Virus record (IMG/VR): IMGVR_UViG_3300048999_000173
Span: 1-64,000 of that record
DNA length: 64,000 bases
Reading direction: 5' to 3' (one strand)
Source: a virus
This document shows positions 1 to 7,828 of the stretch, one piece after another (the stretch's first letter is position 1; every line of letters begins with the position of its first letter). Under the pieces are notes generated by a model that searched no databases, was not told where the DNA came from, and saw only the letters and a program-made list of their open reading frames with translations. The position numbers and the translations under genes were made by a program.

Positions 1-7
1 GCATCCC

Positions 8-53
8 GGCCGCGCGGCCCCACCCCCCAACCCCACCCCGGGGCCGCGCGGCC
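8..53. terminator. GC-rich inverted repeat, possible terminator
   Basis: Perfect 14-bp arms (8-21 and 40-53, GGCCGCGCGGCCCC and its complement) separated by an 18-base C-rich loop. No T-run follows. It lies between whatever precedes the window and the first gene at 127, so a transcription terminator or an intergenic fold are both possible. Confidence 0.5.
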
Positions 54-126
54 AACCCTCACTACCACCGCTCGTCCCGCGGATCCTCCACCACGCCATC
101 CACACCCTCACGCGAAGGAGTCCCGC

Positions 127-303
127 ATGCACGTAGAGACCGTCTCTGTCCTGATCGCCATCGGCTGTCTGATCGCCTTCGCCGTCCACCGGCTGCGCGT
201 CGCGAACAGGGAAATCGACTTGATCATTCAGGACTGCAAGGCACCCGACACGACCCCCGCTTCAACCGTCACTCCGTCCCCGAAGGGGAACCACATCCGA
301 TGA
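127..303 (+). CDS. small single-pass membrane protein, unknown
   Basis: 58-residue protein preceded by a GAAGGAG ribosome site about 6 bases before ATG. Residues 4-20 form one hydrophobic segment (VETVSVLIAIGCLIAFAV-like) followed by a basic RLRVANRE stretch, so the N-terminus is probably outside and the short tail is cytoplasmic. Its stop TGA overlaps the ATG of the next gene in an ATGA junction, which implies translational coupling. No family recognised. Such small membrane proteins are common in actinophage early regions. Confidence 0.7.
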   Translation: MHVETVSVLIAIGCLIAFAVHRLRVANREIDLIIQDCKAPDTTPASTVTPSPKGNHIR

Positions 304-799
304 GCAGCACACCCGGCGCGGCGTTGATCGCGGCGAAGTTCCACGCGCAGAACTCCTGGCAGCTGTTCACCGAACCGCACGGCTACGACGCGACCGTGCC
401 GTCGTGGAAGGAGGGCAGCACCGGGGATGGTTCTCCTCGCGTGTCGTCGGAGGTGGTGGGCGAGAGCGCCGCGCACGCACTGCAGCGATTCGCCCGCGAC
501 TTCTACCTGACGCTCCCGAATCCGGGGACCAGCGGCCGCAGTTCGATGTGACGCAGTCGGGGCGGACGGTGCTGGCGTGGCGGTACGACGGCGTGTGGGT
601 GGAGCTGTGGCACTCAGACAGCGCCACGGACACCCCGCAGCCCCCGCGCCCCGCACACGGCGCCCCTACCCCGCCTGTGACCGCCCAGGCCGCGCCCCCG
701 GCCAGCCCTTCCGCCCGCCGCGCACTCCTGCTCCGACCCAGCGCGCGACTCCCGTTCACCCGCCGCTCCAAGACCCCGAAGGAGACACCCGCCGGATGA
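300..799 (+). CDS. hypothetical protein, apparently -1 frameshifted
   Basis: The reading frame opened at ATG 300 looks like protein up to FYLTLP at about 517, then degenerates and stops at 551. The -1 frame from about 515 continues sensibly (ESGDQRPQFDVTQSGRTV, then WRYDGVWVELWHSD and a Pro/Arg-rich tail) to TGA 799, which overlaps the next ATG. A joined product would be about 166 residues. The switch lies in CTCCCGAA at 513-520, which is not a classical slippery site, so a one-base deletion or a sequence error is the simpler reading. Function unknown. Confidence 0.6.
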
Positions 800-1161
800 G
801 CAGCATCATCACCGACCCGGCCACCGAGGACACCCACTACGGCATCCCCGTCTGCCACATCGGCGAGGACGGCAACATGCTCGCCCTCGGCCACCCCGGC
901 AAGCGCAAGGCCTTCGCCGCGTTCAACCGCCACGCCCGCGTCTTCTGCGGGCTCCCCAACCTTGCCGACGACTTCAGCGCCCGCCTCGCGGACTGGCTGG
1001 ACGGCGTCAAGGAGGAGTGGGTCGTCTTCCGCAAGCCCGACCCGGACAACGAGTTCGAGGACCCGGGATACGAGTGGTACTTCGACCAGTCCACGGTGGA
1101 CAACCCGAACTCCCAGCCCGTCACCGTCCTGCGTGCCCGCAAGACGGCAGTCACCGCATGA
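796..1161 (+). CDS. hypothetical protein
   Basis: 121 residues, starting at an ATG that overlaps the previous stop (ATGA). It is acidic and soluble, with aromatic-rich patches (EEWVVFRKP, GYEWYFDQS) and no membrane segment or signal peptide. It carries the AGGAGG ribosome site of the next gene just after its stop. No family recognised. Position in a tightly packed rightward operon and overlap coupling support it as a real gene. Confidence 0.7.
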   Translation: MSSIITDPATEDTHYGIPVCHIGEDGNMLALGHPGKRKAFAAFNRHARVFCGLPNLADDFSARLADWLDGVKEEWVVFRKPDPDNEFEDPGYEWYFDQSTVDNPNSQPVTVLRARKTAVTA

Positions 1162-1175
1162 GGAGGTACCACCGC

Positions 1176-1637
1176 ATGACCGCCACACCCGAAACCACCG
1201 ACCGTGCCGCACAGACGCCCAAGGAGCCCGTAGTCGACCTGGACCAGATCGCCGCGCGTGCCGCCGACGACCCGTTCTTCATGTCCGACTGCGAGGGCAG
1301 CCTCCAGGTATGGCACGAGCGGGCGCTGGTCCGGGTCGCCCGCGACAGCGCGGGCGTCATCACCAGCTACGACTTCCCGTTCGCGTTCCCGCCCGCCGAG
1401 CAGATCATCGAGATCGACCTCGACTCCTGGGATCCCGGCGAGGACGCGACGGACGACAAGCGGCGCCAGGACATCGGCGACCTCGTTGACGCGCGCGCCG
1501 CGCTGCCCGCGCTCGTCGACGAAATCGCCAAACTGCGCGCTCAGGTTAAGAGCGTTCGGGACTGGGCCACCAGCCATGAGTACAAGTGGCTGCACGAACT
1601 GCTGGACGGATACGGGACCCACGGCGGGCATCTGTGA
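1176..1637 (+). CDS. hypothetical protein
   Basis: 153 residues. AGGAGG at 1161-1166 lies 9 bases before ATG 1176 and decides this start over an upstream in-frame possibility. The middle (LVDARAALPALVDEIAKLRAQVKSVRD) is a predicted coiled coil, and the N-terminal part has FMSDCEGSLQVWHERALVRV. This shape, a short alpha/beta domain then a helix, recurs in actinomycete accessory proteins, but no function can be assigned. The last codon overlaps the next start (GTGA). Confidence 0.7.
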   Translation: MTATPETTDRAAQTPKEPVVDLDQIAARAADDPFFMSDCEGSLQVWHERALVRVARDSAGVITSYDFPFAFPPAEQIIEIDLDSWDPGEDATDDKRRQDIGDLVDARAALPALVDEIAKLRAQVKSVRDWATSHEYKWLHELLDGYGTHGGHL

Positions 1638-2224
1638 GCGTCCTGACCTTGATGCCGCCGAACACCGAGGCGCCCGTGCATGTGGAGCAGCAGGAGGACC
1701 TGGCGGGCGGGATCGCAGCCGCGGTGTTCGACTCCAAGGAACGCGTCTACCGGTACTTGCTGACCAGGATCTGGGATCCGGCCGTGCCGCCCGCCGTGTT
1801 CCTCATGCTGAACCCGAGCACGGCGGACGCGCTCGAGGACGACAACACGATCCGGCGCCTGGCCGGCCCGAACGGGTTCGCCCGCCGTATGGGTGCGGGC
1901 GGCCTGGTCGTGGTCAACCTATTTGCCCTCTGCTCCACCGACCCGCGCGTTCTGCGCCACCATCCCGATCCGGTGGGCCCGTTGAACGACGCGTTCATAC
2001 GCCAGGCCACTCACCGCGCCCGCGCGGTGGTTGCGGCGTGGGGTGCGGCCGGTGTGGAGCACGGGCGCGGCGCCCGCGTCACCGAGACGCTGCGCGGGCG
2101 CCGGGTCGCCCTGCACTGCCTGGGCCAGACGTCGACCGGGCAACCCCGGCATCCCCTGTACCTGCCAGGTGACGCCGCCCTCGAGCCGTACAACGCCACC
2201 AGTAAGGAGAACCAGCCGTCATGA
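1634..2224 (+). CDS. DUF1643 family protein
   Basis: 196 residues from GTG 1634, overlapping the previous stop. Residues 38-100 show the family signature: YRYLLTRIW, a VFLMLNPSTAD block, DDNTIRRL and a GGLVVVNLFAL block. DUF1643 proteins are found in bacteria and phages with no firmly known activity. The C-terminal half is typical of the family, with a V..AWG segment and a final LYLPGDAALEPY. Next to a nucleotide-metabolism-like gene, a role in nucleotide or DNA modification is possible but only inferred. Confidence 0.85.
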   Translation: MSVLTLMPPNTEAPVHVEQQEDLAGGIAAAVFDSKERVYRYLLTRIWDPAVPPAVFLMLNPSTADALEDDNTIRRLAGPNGFARRMGAGGLVVVNLFALCSTDPRVLRHHPDPVGPLNDAFIRQATHRARAVVAAWGAAGVEHGRGARVTETLRGRRVALHCLGQTSTGQPRHPLYLPGDAALEPYNATSKENQPS

Positions 2225-2577
2225 CCCAGCACAGTGCAGCCGTTGGCGCGCCGATCGTCGTCATCTGCGGCTCCACCCGCTTCATGCCGGAGATGGCGGA
2301 GGCGAACCTGCAAGAGACCGCCGACGGGAAGATCGTGCTCGCCCCGGGCTGCAACATGAAGGAGCCGCACCCGCGTTGGGCTGACCCGATCGAGGCGGAA
2401 CGCCTGAAAGGCCGCCTGGACCAGCTGCACCGGGCGAAGATTCGGTTGGCGGACGAAGTCCTGGTCGTCGGGGACTACATCGGGTCGTCCACGATCGCGG
2501 AGATCCAATATGCGCGGGCGCTGGGCAAGCCGATCCGGTTCACACACCCGGACGTAGACCCGGCTCGGGCCGCATGA
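2221..2577 (+). CDS. nucleoside 2-deoxyribosyltransferase-like protein
   Basis: 118 residues with a Rossmann-like fold pattern: IVVICGSTRF at the N-terminus, LAPGC mid-protein, LHRAKIRLADEVLVVG and then YIGSSTIAEIQYARALGKPI. The GSTR, DEVLVV and ST..EI.YA..LGKP blocks are those of the nucleoside deoxyribosyltransferase/DUF4406-like group seen in many phages, which act on nucleosides or bind nucleotide-like ligands. Overlaps both neighbours by 4 bases, so it belongs to the same operon. Substrate unknown. Confidence 0.75.
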   Translation: MTQHSAAVGAPIVVICGSTRFMPEMAEANLQETADGKIVLAPGCNMKEPHPRWADPIEAERLKGRLDQLHRAKIRLADEVLVVGDYIGSSTIAEIQYARALGKPIRFTHPDVDPARAA

Positions 2578-3083
2578 CCGCCCCCGCCATGGTGGGCCCG
2601 TCGCCTTCGGGTGGCGGGCCCGCGCCGTCTACGGACTGGGAAGACGTCCTGGCCGACATCGGCGACCGCATCCGCGCCGAACGCCAAGCCCGCAGCTGGT
2701 CACAGACCGAGTTCGCGCTGCGATCTGGCCTGTCCCGGAGCACCGTCAAGCGCATCGAGAACGGGCAGACGACCCTGCGGTTCTTCGTCGCGGCATGCGC
2801 TGCGCTGGGAGTTGGGGTCGGGGATGTTCTGTCCGGCGAGTGGCAGGCGCCCGTACGACGGCCGTTCCTGACGCCCACGCAGTCCCGGGTGCTCGGGGCG
2901 GTGGCTGGCACCGGGTCTGCGACGGATGCCGCCGTCCGGCTGGGGATTCCGCTGAACACGGTGACGTCTCGGCTGTCGGAGATCTACCGGCTGCTGAACG
3001 TGATGCATGTGCCGCGGGGGCCGGAGCGTTGCGCTGCTGCCGTACGTGCGGCCCGCAAGCACGGCCTGATCGACGCAGCGTAG
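2574..3083 (+). CDS. XRE-type HTH regulator with second C-terminal HTH
   Basis: 169 residues. Residues 27-82 are a Cro/CI-type helix-turn-helix (IRAERQARSWSQTEFA, GLSRSTVKRIENG, LGVGVGDVL). Residues 100-165 look like a LuxR/sigma-like C-terminal HTH (LTPTQSRVLGAVA, DAAVRLGIPLNTVTSRLSEIYRLL). Two DNA-binding domains in one short protein is unusual. It closes the first overlap-coupled gene set, so it may regulate the early operon. Confidence 0.85.
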   Translation: MTAPAMVGPSPSGGGPAPSTDWEDVLADIGDRIRAERQARSWSQTEFALRSGLSRSTVKRIENGQTTLRFFVAACAALGVGVGDVLSGEWQAPVRRPFLTPTQSRVLGAVAGTGSATDAAVRLGIPLNTVTSRLSEIYRLLNVMHVPRGPERCAAAVRAARKHGLIDAA

Positions 3084-3152
3084 GGCCGAAAACCTGGACA
3101 TCTTAGACACGCCCACCGTTGGGTAAGACCGATCAACGCCCGGGAGGGCTCC

Positions 3153-3398
3153 GTGTACTTCCTGATCACGCTCGCCCTCGCCACGGCCGCCGGCACCGCG
3201 TGGGGCTGGACTCAGCACACCTGGCACATGCCGTACTGGATGATCCTCGCCTTCGGGATCGGGCCCGCGCTGGCGGCCGAAGTCGTCGACCGGGCGCTGA
3301 AGAAGCGCGCGATGCGGCGACAGATCTACGACCGAGCCGTCGTCGTCCACTGCTGGAACACCCGCCGCCAGGCCCGGCACCGCAAGACTCCCGCCTGA
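3153..3398 (+). CDS. small two-segment membrane protein
   Basis: 81 residues from GTG 3153 with GGGAGGG 6 bases upstream. Two hydrophobic segments (residues 2-17 and 26-45) separated by a short aromatic loop (WGWTQHTWHMPYW), then a strongly basic tail (KKRAMRRQ, RRQARHRK), so the C-terminus should be cytoplasmic. No family recognised. Confidence 0.7.
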   Translation: MYFLITLALATAAGTAWGWTQHTWHMPYWMILAFGIGPALAAEVVDRALKKRAMRRQIYDRAVVVHCWNTRRQARHRKTPA

Positions 3399-3460
3399 CC
3401 GAACGTCAAGACCGTTTGCACGACCTGCAAACCAGCACGTCACCAACCCGAAGGAGCAGT

Positions 3461-3817
3461 GTGACCACCACCGAACCGACCAAGACCCGCCCCGGCGATC
3501 AGCCGCTTCCCGTGGGCGGCCAGGAGTGTGTGCAGGACGCGCTGATCGCCGACATCCGCGCCCGCCGTGACATCGGAATCGAGAGGTACGGGTCCGCGCT
3601 GATGACACACAACGGCCGCGACGCGATGCAGGACGCCCTCGAAGAGGCCGTCGATCTGGCCGTGTACCTGAAGCAGGTGGCACTTGAGGTTCGTGACTAC
3701 GAGGCCGCCCTGGACCGGTTGGCCGCGGTGCGGAACGAGTGGAAGGGACACTCCCTGAACCCGCAGACCAAGGACCTCTTGGACGCGCTCACCACGGCCC
3801 TGGGGGAGGTGCGGTGA
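3461..3817 (+). CDS. MazG-like NTP pyrophosphohydrolase-related protein
   Basis: 118 residues from GTG 3461 (AAGGAG 4 bases upstream). The block RRDIGIERYGSAL, then DAMQDALEEAVDLAVYLKQ, resembles the helical acidic core of phage MazG-like/dATP-dGTP pyrophosphohydrolase proteins, whose E..E..D residues bind magnesium. These enzymes hydrolyse nucleoside triphosphates. The C-terminal 40 residues form another helix pair. Overlaps the next gene by 4 bases. Activity inferred from the motif only. Confidence 0.65.
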   Translation: MTTTEPTKTRPGDQPLPVGGQECVQDALIADIRARRDIGIERYGSALMTHNGRDAMQDALEEAVDLAVYLKQVALEVRDYEAALDRLAAVRNEWKGHSLNPQTKDLLDALTTALGEVR

Positions 3818-4344
3818 CCGGGAAGCCCAAGGGCCCGGTCGAATGGGCCCGTCACTACGCGGACCTGCGGGAGCGCGGCGAGCACCCGGAGCTCACCGCG
3901 CGGGAAGCCCGCGACCTCGCCGACGAACTCGGCACCGACCTGTACCGGGCGCAGGACGCGCTCGCATTCGTGGGCGAGATGTGCGACATCATCGACACCA
4001 AGCAGAACGCGCCGGCCGGGTACGGGACGCTGCTGACGTCGGACGTACGGGACTGGATGAAGGGGCCGCGCTGCGTGCGGATGCGCGCTGCCGACGCCAC
4101 CCTGGTGCCGGACAGGCGGCCGGAGGAGGACACCGAGCAGCTGGTGGAGGCTCTGCGTACCGTCGTAAGGGCAGCGATCGAGGCGTCCGGTCGCTCGCAG
4201 GCCTCGATCGCGCGGGAGTTGATCGTGTCGACGAAGCACCTGAACCAGATGCTGAAGGGCAGGCAGCCGATCACCTTGTGGTGGGCGGCGCGGATCCTGC
4301 GCACCTGCGGGATGCGTCTCGTCGTGGGGGAGGTCGACCGGTGA
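3814..4344 (+). CDS. HTH-containing hypothetical protein
   Basis: 176 residues from GTG 3814 in a GTGA overlap. Residues 1-70 are helical (ELTAREARDLADELGTDL). Residues 105-165 form a helix-turn-helix of the XRE class (LRTVVRAAIEASGRSQASIARELIVSTKHLNQMLKGRQPI, read in two blocks), similar to phage proteins that sense or control lysogeny. No catalytic motif. Overlaps the next gene by 4 bases. Confidence 0.7.
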   Translation: MTGKPKGPVEWARHYADLRERGEHPELTAREARDLADELGTDLYRAQDALAFVGEMCDIIDTKQNAPAGYGTLLTSDVRDWMKGPRCVRMRAADATLVPDRRPEEDTEQLVEALRTVVRAAIEASGRSQASIARELIVSTKHLNQMLKGRQPITLWWAARILRTCGMRLVVGEVDR

Positions 4345-4787
4345 ACGGTACGACCGAGGCCGACCTGGATAAGACGCGGCGTTACCTGCGCCCCGTGCGC
4401 GCCACGATCATCTCCGACGATCCGTACGGCGTGCACTTGGCCGTGTACTCGTGGCTGGAGTTGGGGTTCGACGCGTGGGTGACCGGCCCGGGGATCTGCG
4501 GGGAGTCCACGATGCAGGGCCCGCTGCCGGAGGGCACCGCGGTGACGTGCGCGGGGTGTCTCGAGCGGCAGGCGGACTACGAGCGGTACCTGGCGCCCGG
4601 CTACCTGCCCGAGGACGACAACCCGAAGATCCTGCGCCAGCGACTCGAGGAGGCTGAGGCGTCCCTGGTGCGGGTGCTGGCGTTCGCGGCGGAGATCGAC
4701 GACCGGACCTGGCGGGCACCGGGGACTGAGGTGGCGTTGCGGATCCGGTCCGTGGTCTCCGGGGAGCGGACGGAGGGCGGCCGGTGA
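4341..4787 (+). CDS. hypothetical protein
   Basis: 148 residues from GTG 4341, coupled to both neighbours. It has an N-terminal domain with a CxxC pair (TCAGCLERQ, near residue 72) after a GPGICGES segment, giving three cysteines that could bind a metal, then a helical C-terminal segment (ILRQRLEEAEASLVRVLAFAAEID). No family recognised. Confidence 0.65.
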   Translation: MNGTTEADLDKTRRYLRPVRATIISDDPYGVHLAVYSWLELGFDAWVTGPGICGESTMQGPLPEGTAVTCAGCLERQADYERYLAPGYLPEDDNPKILRQRLEEAEASLVRVLAFAAEIDDRTWRAPGTEVALRIRSVVSGERTEGGR

Positions 4788-5443
4788 CTGCGTACGGCAA
4801 CAGTGCGGCGCGTGAGGCTGCGGCGATTCGTGCGCGGGCCCGGAAGGGCGTGTGGCGGCGTCTGACGGCCGCGGTGGGGCTCAACCAGGCTGCCGTGCGG
4901 GCGGACGCTCAGGCGGCCCTGTGGGAGCGCGGCGCCCAAGGCGAGACCACGACCGCCCGCATGCTCGCCCAACTCGCCGGGCACGGCTGGCAGATCCGGC
5001 ACGACCTCCGATTACGGGGCCGCCGCTTCAACCTCGACCACGTCCTCATAGCCCCCGAAGGGACGGTGGTGGTGCTGGACACGAAGGTGTGGCATCGCGG
5101 CCAGCCCACCACTCTAGTCGGGGGCCGGGTGCACTGCGGGACGCAGGACCGGCACGACCAGGTCGTGAAGGTCGCCGGGTACGCGGCCGCCGTGCAGGAG
5201 GTGTTGGCGTTGCCGGGGGTGGTGGTGTGGCCGCTGCTCGTCGTCCACAACTCCCCGGTCCAGGACGGGGTCCTGACGGTGCAGGCGCCGGAGGCGGGAT
5301 GGGCGGGCCCCGTGTACGTGCTGTCGCCGCCGTACCTGGTACCGACGCTGGCCGGCGGTCCGAATCGGCTGGACCCGCGCCGTGCGGCCGCGGTGACCGC
5401 GCGGGTGGATGTAGTGCTTCGGCCGTACGCGGAGGGCGGTTGA
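4784..5443 (+). CDS. NERD-domain nuclease-related protein
   Basis: 219 residues from GTG 4784. Residues 45-150 match the nuclease-related domain: ERGAQGETTTARML, then a RFNLDHVLIAPEGTVVVLDTK block (D89, D-x-K at about 104-106) like the D..E-x-K core of restriction-endonuclease-fold enzymes. The E-G-x-x-V-V-x-D-x-K arrangement suggests nuclease competence. NERD proteins occur in mobile elements and hosts, and their substrates are mostly unknown. It ends the rightward early operon and is followed by a hairpin. Confidence 0.85.
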   Translation: MTAYGNSAAREAAAIRARARKGVWRRLTAAVGLNQAAVRADAQAALWERGAQGETTTARMLAQLAGHGWQIRHDLRLRGRRFNLDHVLIAPEGTVVVLDTKVWHRGQPTTLVGGRVHCGTQDRHDQVVKVAGYAAAVQEVLALPGVVVWPLLVVHNSPVQDGVLTVQAPEAGWAGPVYVLSPPYLVPTLAGGPNRLDPRRAAAVTARVDVVLRPYAEGG

Positions 5444-5492
5444 GGCTACGGTGGACGGCACCACCGAGGGGGCGCCCTGCCTGTGTGGCCCG

Positions 5493-5531
5493 GAGGCCCG
5501 TGATCTGCGACTGCAGATGGCGGGCCTCTTT
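5493..5531. terminator. bidirectional terminator between convergent genes
   Basis: GAGGCCCG (5493-5500) pairs with CGGGCCTC (5521-5528), and inside it ATCTGC pairs with GCAGAT around a GACT loop, followed by TTTC. It sits in the 95-base gap between the gene ending at 5443 and the convergent gene ending at 5539, so it can serve both directions. Confidence 0.75.
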
Positions 5532-5538
5532 CGTGCGT

Positions 5539-6246
5539 TCAGCGGCGTCCGTCTCGGATCTGGTAGATCCGGGCGCGCGACAGGTTCGCCTTCTCCGCGA
5601 TCGAGATGACCGAGTGCCCGGCGGCGAGCGCGGTGCGGATGGCTTCGTCCCGGGCCTCTTCCGCCTGTCCGATCCGGCTGGCGGCGATGGCGACCTGGGA
5701 GAGGTCGTCGTTGGCGGCCGGGTGGACGGGGAGGGGTTCGGTGATGCGCCATCCGCTGGCGTACATGACGGCCTGGCGGTCGGCGACCGTCTCCCAGCCG
5801 TTGTCGCGCAGCCAACGAAGGGCGGCCGTCCTGACGTTGAGGTCGTTGGTGAGTCCGCCCTCGAAGATGCCGAGTTCGCCGAAGGTGGCGTACCTGGTGG
5901 TGTCGATGTCTTCGTGGCCGTTGACGTCCTGGACCTCGATGGAGATGCAGTCGTGGCTGTCGCGGAGTACGGCGACGTGCGGGGCGTCGACGACTTCCTG
6001 GAGGGCGCTGGTGGTGGCGATGACGTCGACGAGTTCGGTCATGTTGGCCGGGTCGGGGGCGCCGAGGACGTCGGCGAGGATCTGCCACTGGTCTTCTGTG
6101 GGGCGGCCGTTGTCGTCGGTGTCGATGTCGCAGGCGTCGATGTACTGGACGAGGTCGTCGTGGGTGAGTGTGTCGCCGTTGGGGAGTTGGATCGGGCCGC
6201 GGTTGTCGAAGAGGTTCTCGATCTGCTTTGCGGTGATCTGGTTCAT
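5539..6246 (-). CDS. HTH DNA-binding protein, probable autoregulated
   Basis: 235 residues from ATG 6246 with a GGG-rich ribosome site upstream. The last 45 residues form a helix-turn-helix of the invertase/resolvase type (AEEARDEAIRTALAAGHSV then ISIAEKANLSRARIYQIRDG), and the rest is an acidic domain of unknown family. An upstream in-frame extension to 6321 would translate across the two 18-bp operator-like palindromes, so the later ATG is preferred. Those palindromes immediately upstream suggest it or a partner represses its own promoter. Confidence 0.75.
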   Translation of the reverse strand: MNQITAKQIENLFDNRGPIQLPNGDTLTHDDLVQYIDACDIDTDDNGRPTEDQWQILADVLGAPDPANMTELVDVIATTSALQEVVDAPHVAVLRDSHDCISIEVQDVNGHEDIDTTRYATFGELGIFEGGLTNDLNVRTAALRWLRDNGWETVADRQAVMYASGWRITEPLPVHPAANDDLSQVAIAASRIGQAEEARDEAIRTALAAGHSVISIAEKANLSRARIYQIRDGRR

Positions 6247-6273
6247 GGTGGGCCCTTTCCCCCGGCGCCACCG

Positions 6274-6291
6274 TGTGTAGCGCGCTACACA
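6274..6291. promoter_or_regulatory. operator-like 18-bp perfect palindrome, proximal copy
   Basis: TGTGTAGCGCGCTACACA is a perfect palindrome 28 bases upstream of the leftward gene starting at 6246. A 16/18 match occurs at 6316-6333, 42 bp away centre to centre, which is four helical turns, as expected for cooperative repressor binding. Confidence 0.7.
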
Positions 6292-6315
6292 TAGAGTGCA
6301 CCCCACGCCTCTACA

Positions 6316-6333
6316 TGTCAAGCGCGCTACACA
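6316..6333. promoter_or_regulatory. operator-like 18-bp site overlapping a -35 box, distal copy
   Basis: On the minus strand this reads TGTGTAGCGCGCTTGACA, matching the proximal palindrome at 16 of 18 positions. The last six bases are a consensus -35 TTGACA for the leftward gene at 6246, so a protein bound here would block RNA polymerase. A clear -10 is not evident at 17-18 bases. Confidence 0.6.
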
Positions 6334-6361
6334 TGTCGCAGGGTCGGGTCATCACCAGCCC

Positions 6362-6505
6362 CTACTTCGACCCCTGCTCCCTCTGCTCTCTCTGCCGCCG
6401 CTGCTCAGCGCCCAGCGCGTAGACGTGACGGCCCGTGAACCAGAACAAAGCGCCGATGACCCCGCCGGTGATCGTGGTCACGATGAGATTGAAGTACCAG
6501 TTCAT
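6362..6505 (-). CDS. 47-residue single-pass membrane protein
   Basis: Starts at ATG 6505 and ends at TAG 6362. Residues 3-24 are a hydrophobic segment (YFNLIVTTITGGVIGALFWF) followed by RHVYAL and a charged QRRQREQREQGSK tail. A TAGCGT -10-like hexamer ends 6 bases before the ATG (6512-6517), so the message may be leaderless. No family recognised. It is too short for routine gene callers, but the topology is clear. Confidence 0.6.
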   Translation of the reverse strand: MNWYFNLIVTTITGGVIGALFWFTGRHVYALGAEQRRQREQREQGSK

Positions 6506-6588
6506 GCGGCCACGCTAGGACGCCGGACCCGGCAACCGATTCCGATGACCGGTATCGATCGGAAATGCCTGCCGGCCTGGACGTGCGA

Positions 6589-6621
6589 GCGCCCGCCCCA
6601 ATGGACCGAAGGGGCGGGCGC
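6589..6621. terminator. hairpin terminator
   Basis: GCGCCCGCCCC (6589-6599) pairs with GGGGCGGGCGC (6611-6621) around an 11-base loop. It lies downstream of the leftward gene ending at 6736 and upstream of the small membrane protein gene, separating the two units. No T-run. Confidence 0.65.
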
Positions 6622-6735
6622 GTTCCGGCGTTGACGCGGATCGCGGCCGGGCAGGGCGGGGCGGACGCCACAACAGGGGGTGCGGCATCAGCTCTCTCAG
6701 CAGTCTGGCAGACGCCACCGACAACCGGGGCAGGT

Positions 6736-6999
6736 TCAGATGCCCAGCCACGAGGGAGGCGGCTGGATGCACGGCGCTGTGGCAGGCCTGCGCCACGCCG
6801 ACGTCGGGTCCTCAGGGTCGACCTGCTTGCGGCCGTCCTCGGTGAGGACGAACTCCTCGTACCTGATCACCAGGTCGCCGTCGACCGTGTCGATTGACAG
6901 GTTGGTGTGCAGGGGAACAGCGTTCGGGTCGATGCCGTTCGCGGTCAGCCACTTGCACAGGGCTACGCGTTCTTCTTCAATCGGATTGCCCATGGCCAT
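6736..6999 (-). CDS. hypothetical protein
   Basis: 87 residues from ATG 6999, which overlaps the stop of the upstream gene (TGATG). An alternative ATG at 7014 would add five residues. It contains ERVALCKWLTANGIDPNAVP then LSIDTVDGDLVIRYEEFVL, a pattern recurrent in actinophage small proteins, and a Trp/Pro-rich C-terminus. No domain of known function. Confidence 0.65.
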   Translation of the reverse strand: MAMGNPIEEERVALCKWLTANGIDPNAVPLHTNLSIDTVDGDLVIRYEEFVLTEDGRKQVDPEDPTSAWRRPATAPCIQPPPSWLGI

Positions 7000-7400
7000 C
7001 AGAGCGGAATCCATCCGTCGCCGCCGTCGCCCTTCAGCGTGGCGTTGCAGTCGTAACAGATCCCCGTTCCACACCCAGGCTGGTCGCCCATCTCCTTGGT
7101 GTCGATGACGTTCTGGTGGGAGCAGTGGTTCTCCAGGACGTGCCACACCAGCAGCCCGTCCGAGGAGATCGCAGTGCGCGCGTTGCGTCCCAGGTAGCAG
7201 GGGATGGGCTGCCCGGTGCCGACGATCTGGAAGCCGCGCCGCATGTGCTGCTGGCTTGCGTGGCGGGCCAGGTACCAGACGTCGACGGCACCGGGGCGGC
7301 GTACAGCCGCGTGGAGGATGTCGCCGGTCAGGTCGACGCCATGCGGACGGTCGTCGATGGGGAGTTCGGTGCGGTGGATTACGTCCTGGGCAGCCAGCAT
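6999..7400 (-). CDS. hypothetical protein, DUF7352-like N-terminus
   Basis: 133 residues from ATG 7400 in an ATGA overlap. Residues 8-60 (HRTELPIDDRPHGVDL, GDILHAAVRR, AVDVWYLAR) resemble small phage proteins of the DUF7352 type. The C-terminal half is rich in Cys and His (NHCSHQ, CGTGICYDCN), so it may bind zinc. Same leftward operon as its neighbours. Function unknown. Confidence 0.6.
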   Translation of the reverse strand: MLAAQDVIHRTELPIDDRPHGVDLTGDILHAAVRRPGAVDVWYLARHASQQHMRRGFQIVGTGQPIPCYLGRNARTAISSDGLLVWHVLENHCSHQNVIDTKEMGDQPGCGTGICYDCNATLKGDGGDGWIPL

Positions 7401-7828
7401 CAGGGAGCCTCTTCGGCGGGCTGTGGGAGGTCGATGTGCTTGCTGTGGTGGAGCGGGGTGGTGGCGATGTCGCCAGCGGCTTCCTGTTCGGACAGCAGGT
7501 AGTACGTCTTGCCGCCGTCGTGGGAGAACGCCTCCGAGTTGCGGACGGATTGCCACAGAGGACTGGTCGTCATGCCTTCGGCGTACCGGTCGATCCACTC
7601 GTCGGGGTTGTCGGTAAGGTCGGACAGCGGCTGGTAGCGCAGGAGTTTGTCGAGGTAGAGCGCGGTGAAGTGGGCGCTGCCGCCGGAGTGGCCCATGTCG
7701 GCGAAGGCTTGGACGACACGGCACACGCCGTTGATGAAGTCTTGGTCCTCGCCGACGATTCGGAGTTCGCGGCGGGCGTGGGCGACGAGGTTGGACTCTT
7801 CGCGGGGGCGTTTCTGGGCTGGGGGCAT
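7400..7828 (-). CDS. hypothetical protein
   Basis: 142 residues from ATG 7828. Mostly helical and soluble, with ESNLVAHARRELRIVGEDQDF and AHFTALYLDKLLRYQPL as recognisable amphipathic segments and an acidic, Pro-containing end. It overlaps the next gene by 4 bases. No family recognised. Confidence 0.65.
   Translation of the reverse strand: MPPAQKRPREESNLVAHARRELRIVGEDQDFINGVCRVVQAFADMGHSGGSAHFTALYLDKLLRYQPLSDLTDNPDEWIDRYAEGMTTSPLWQSVRNSEAFSHDGGKTYYLLSEQEAAGDIATTPLHHSKHIDLPQPAEEAP

Noticed and set aside
1038-1045. GACCCGGA octamers as TraB recognition sites (also at 48330, 61298 and 20735)
   Set aside because: Single scattered copies in coding DNA or at a gene junction, no cluster as in known clt loci; expected by chance in this base composition.
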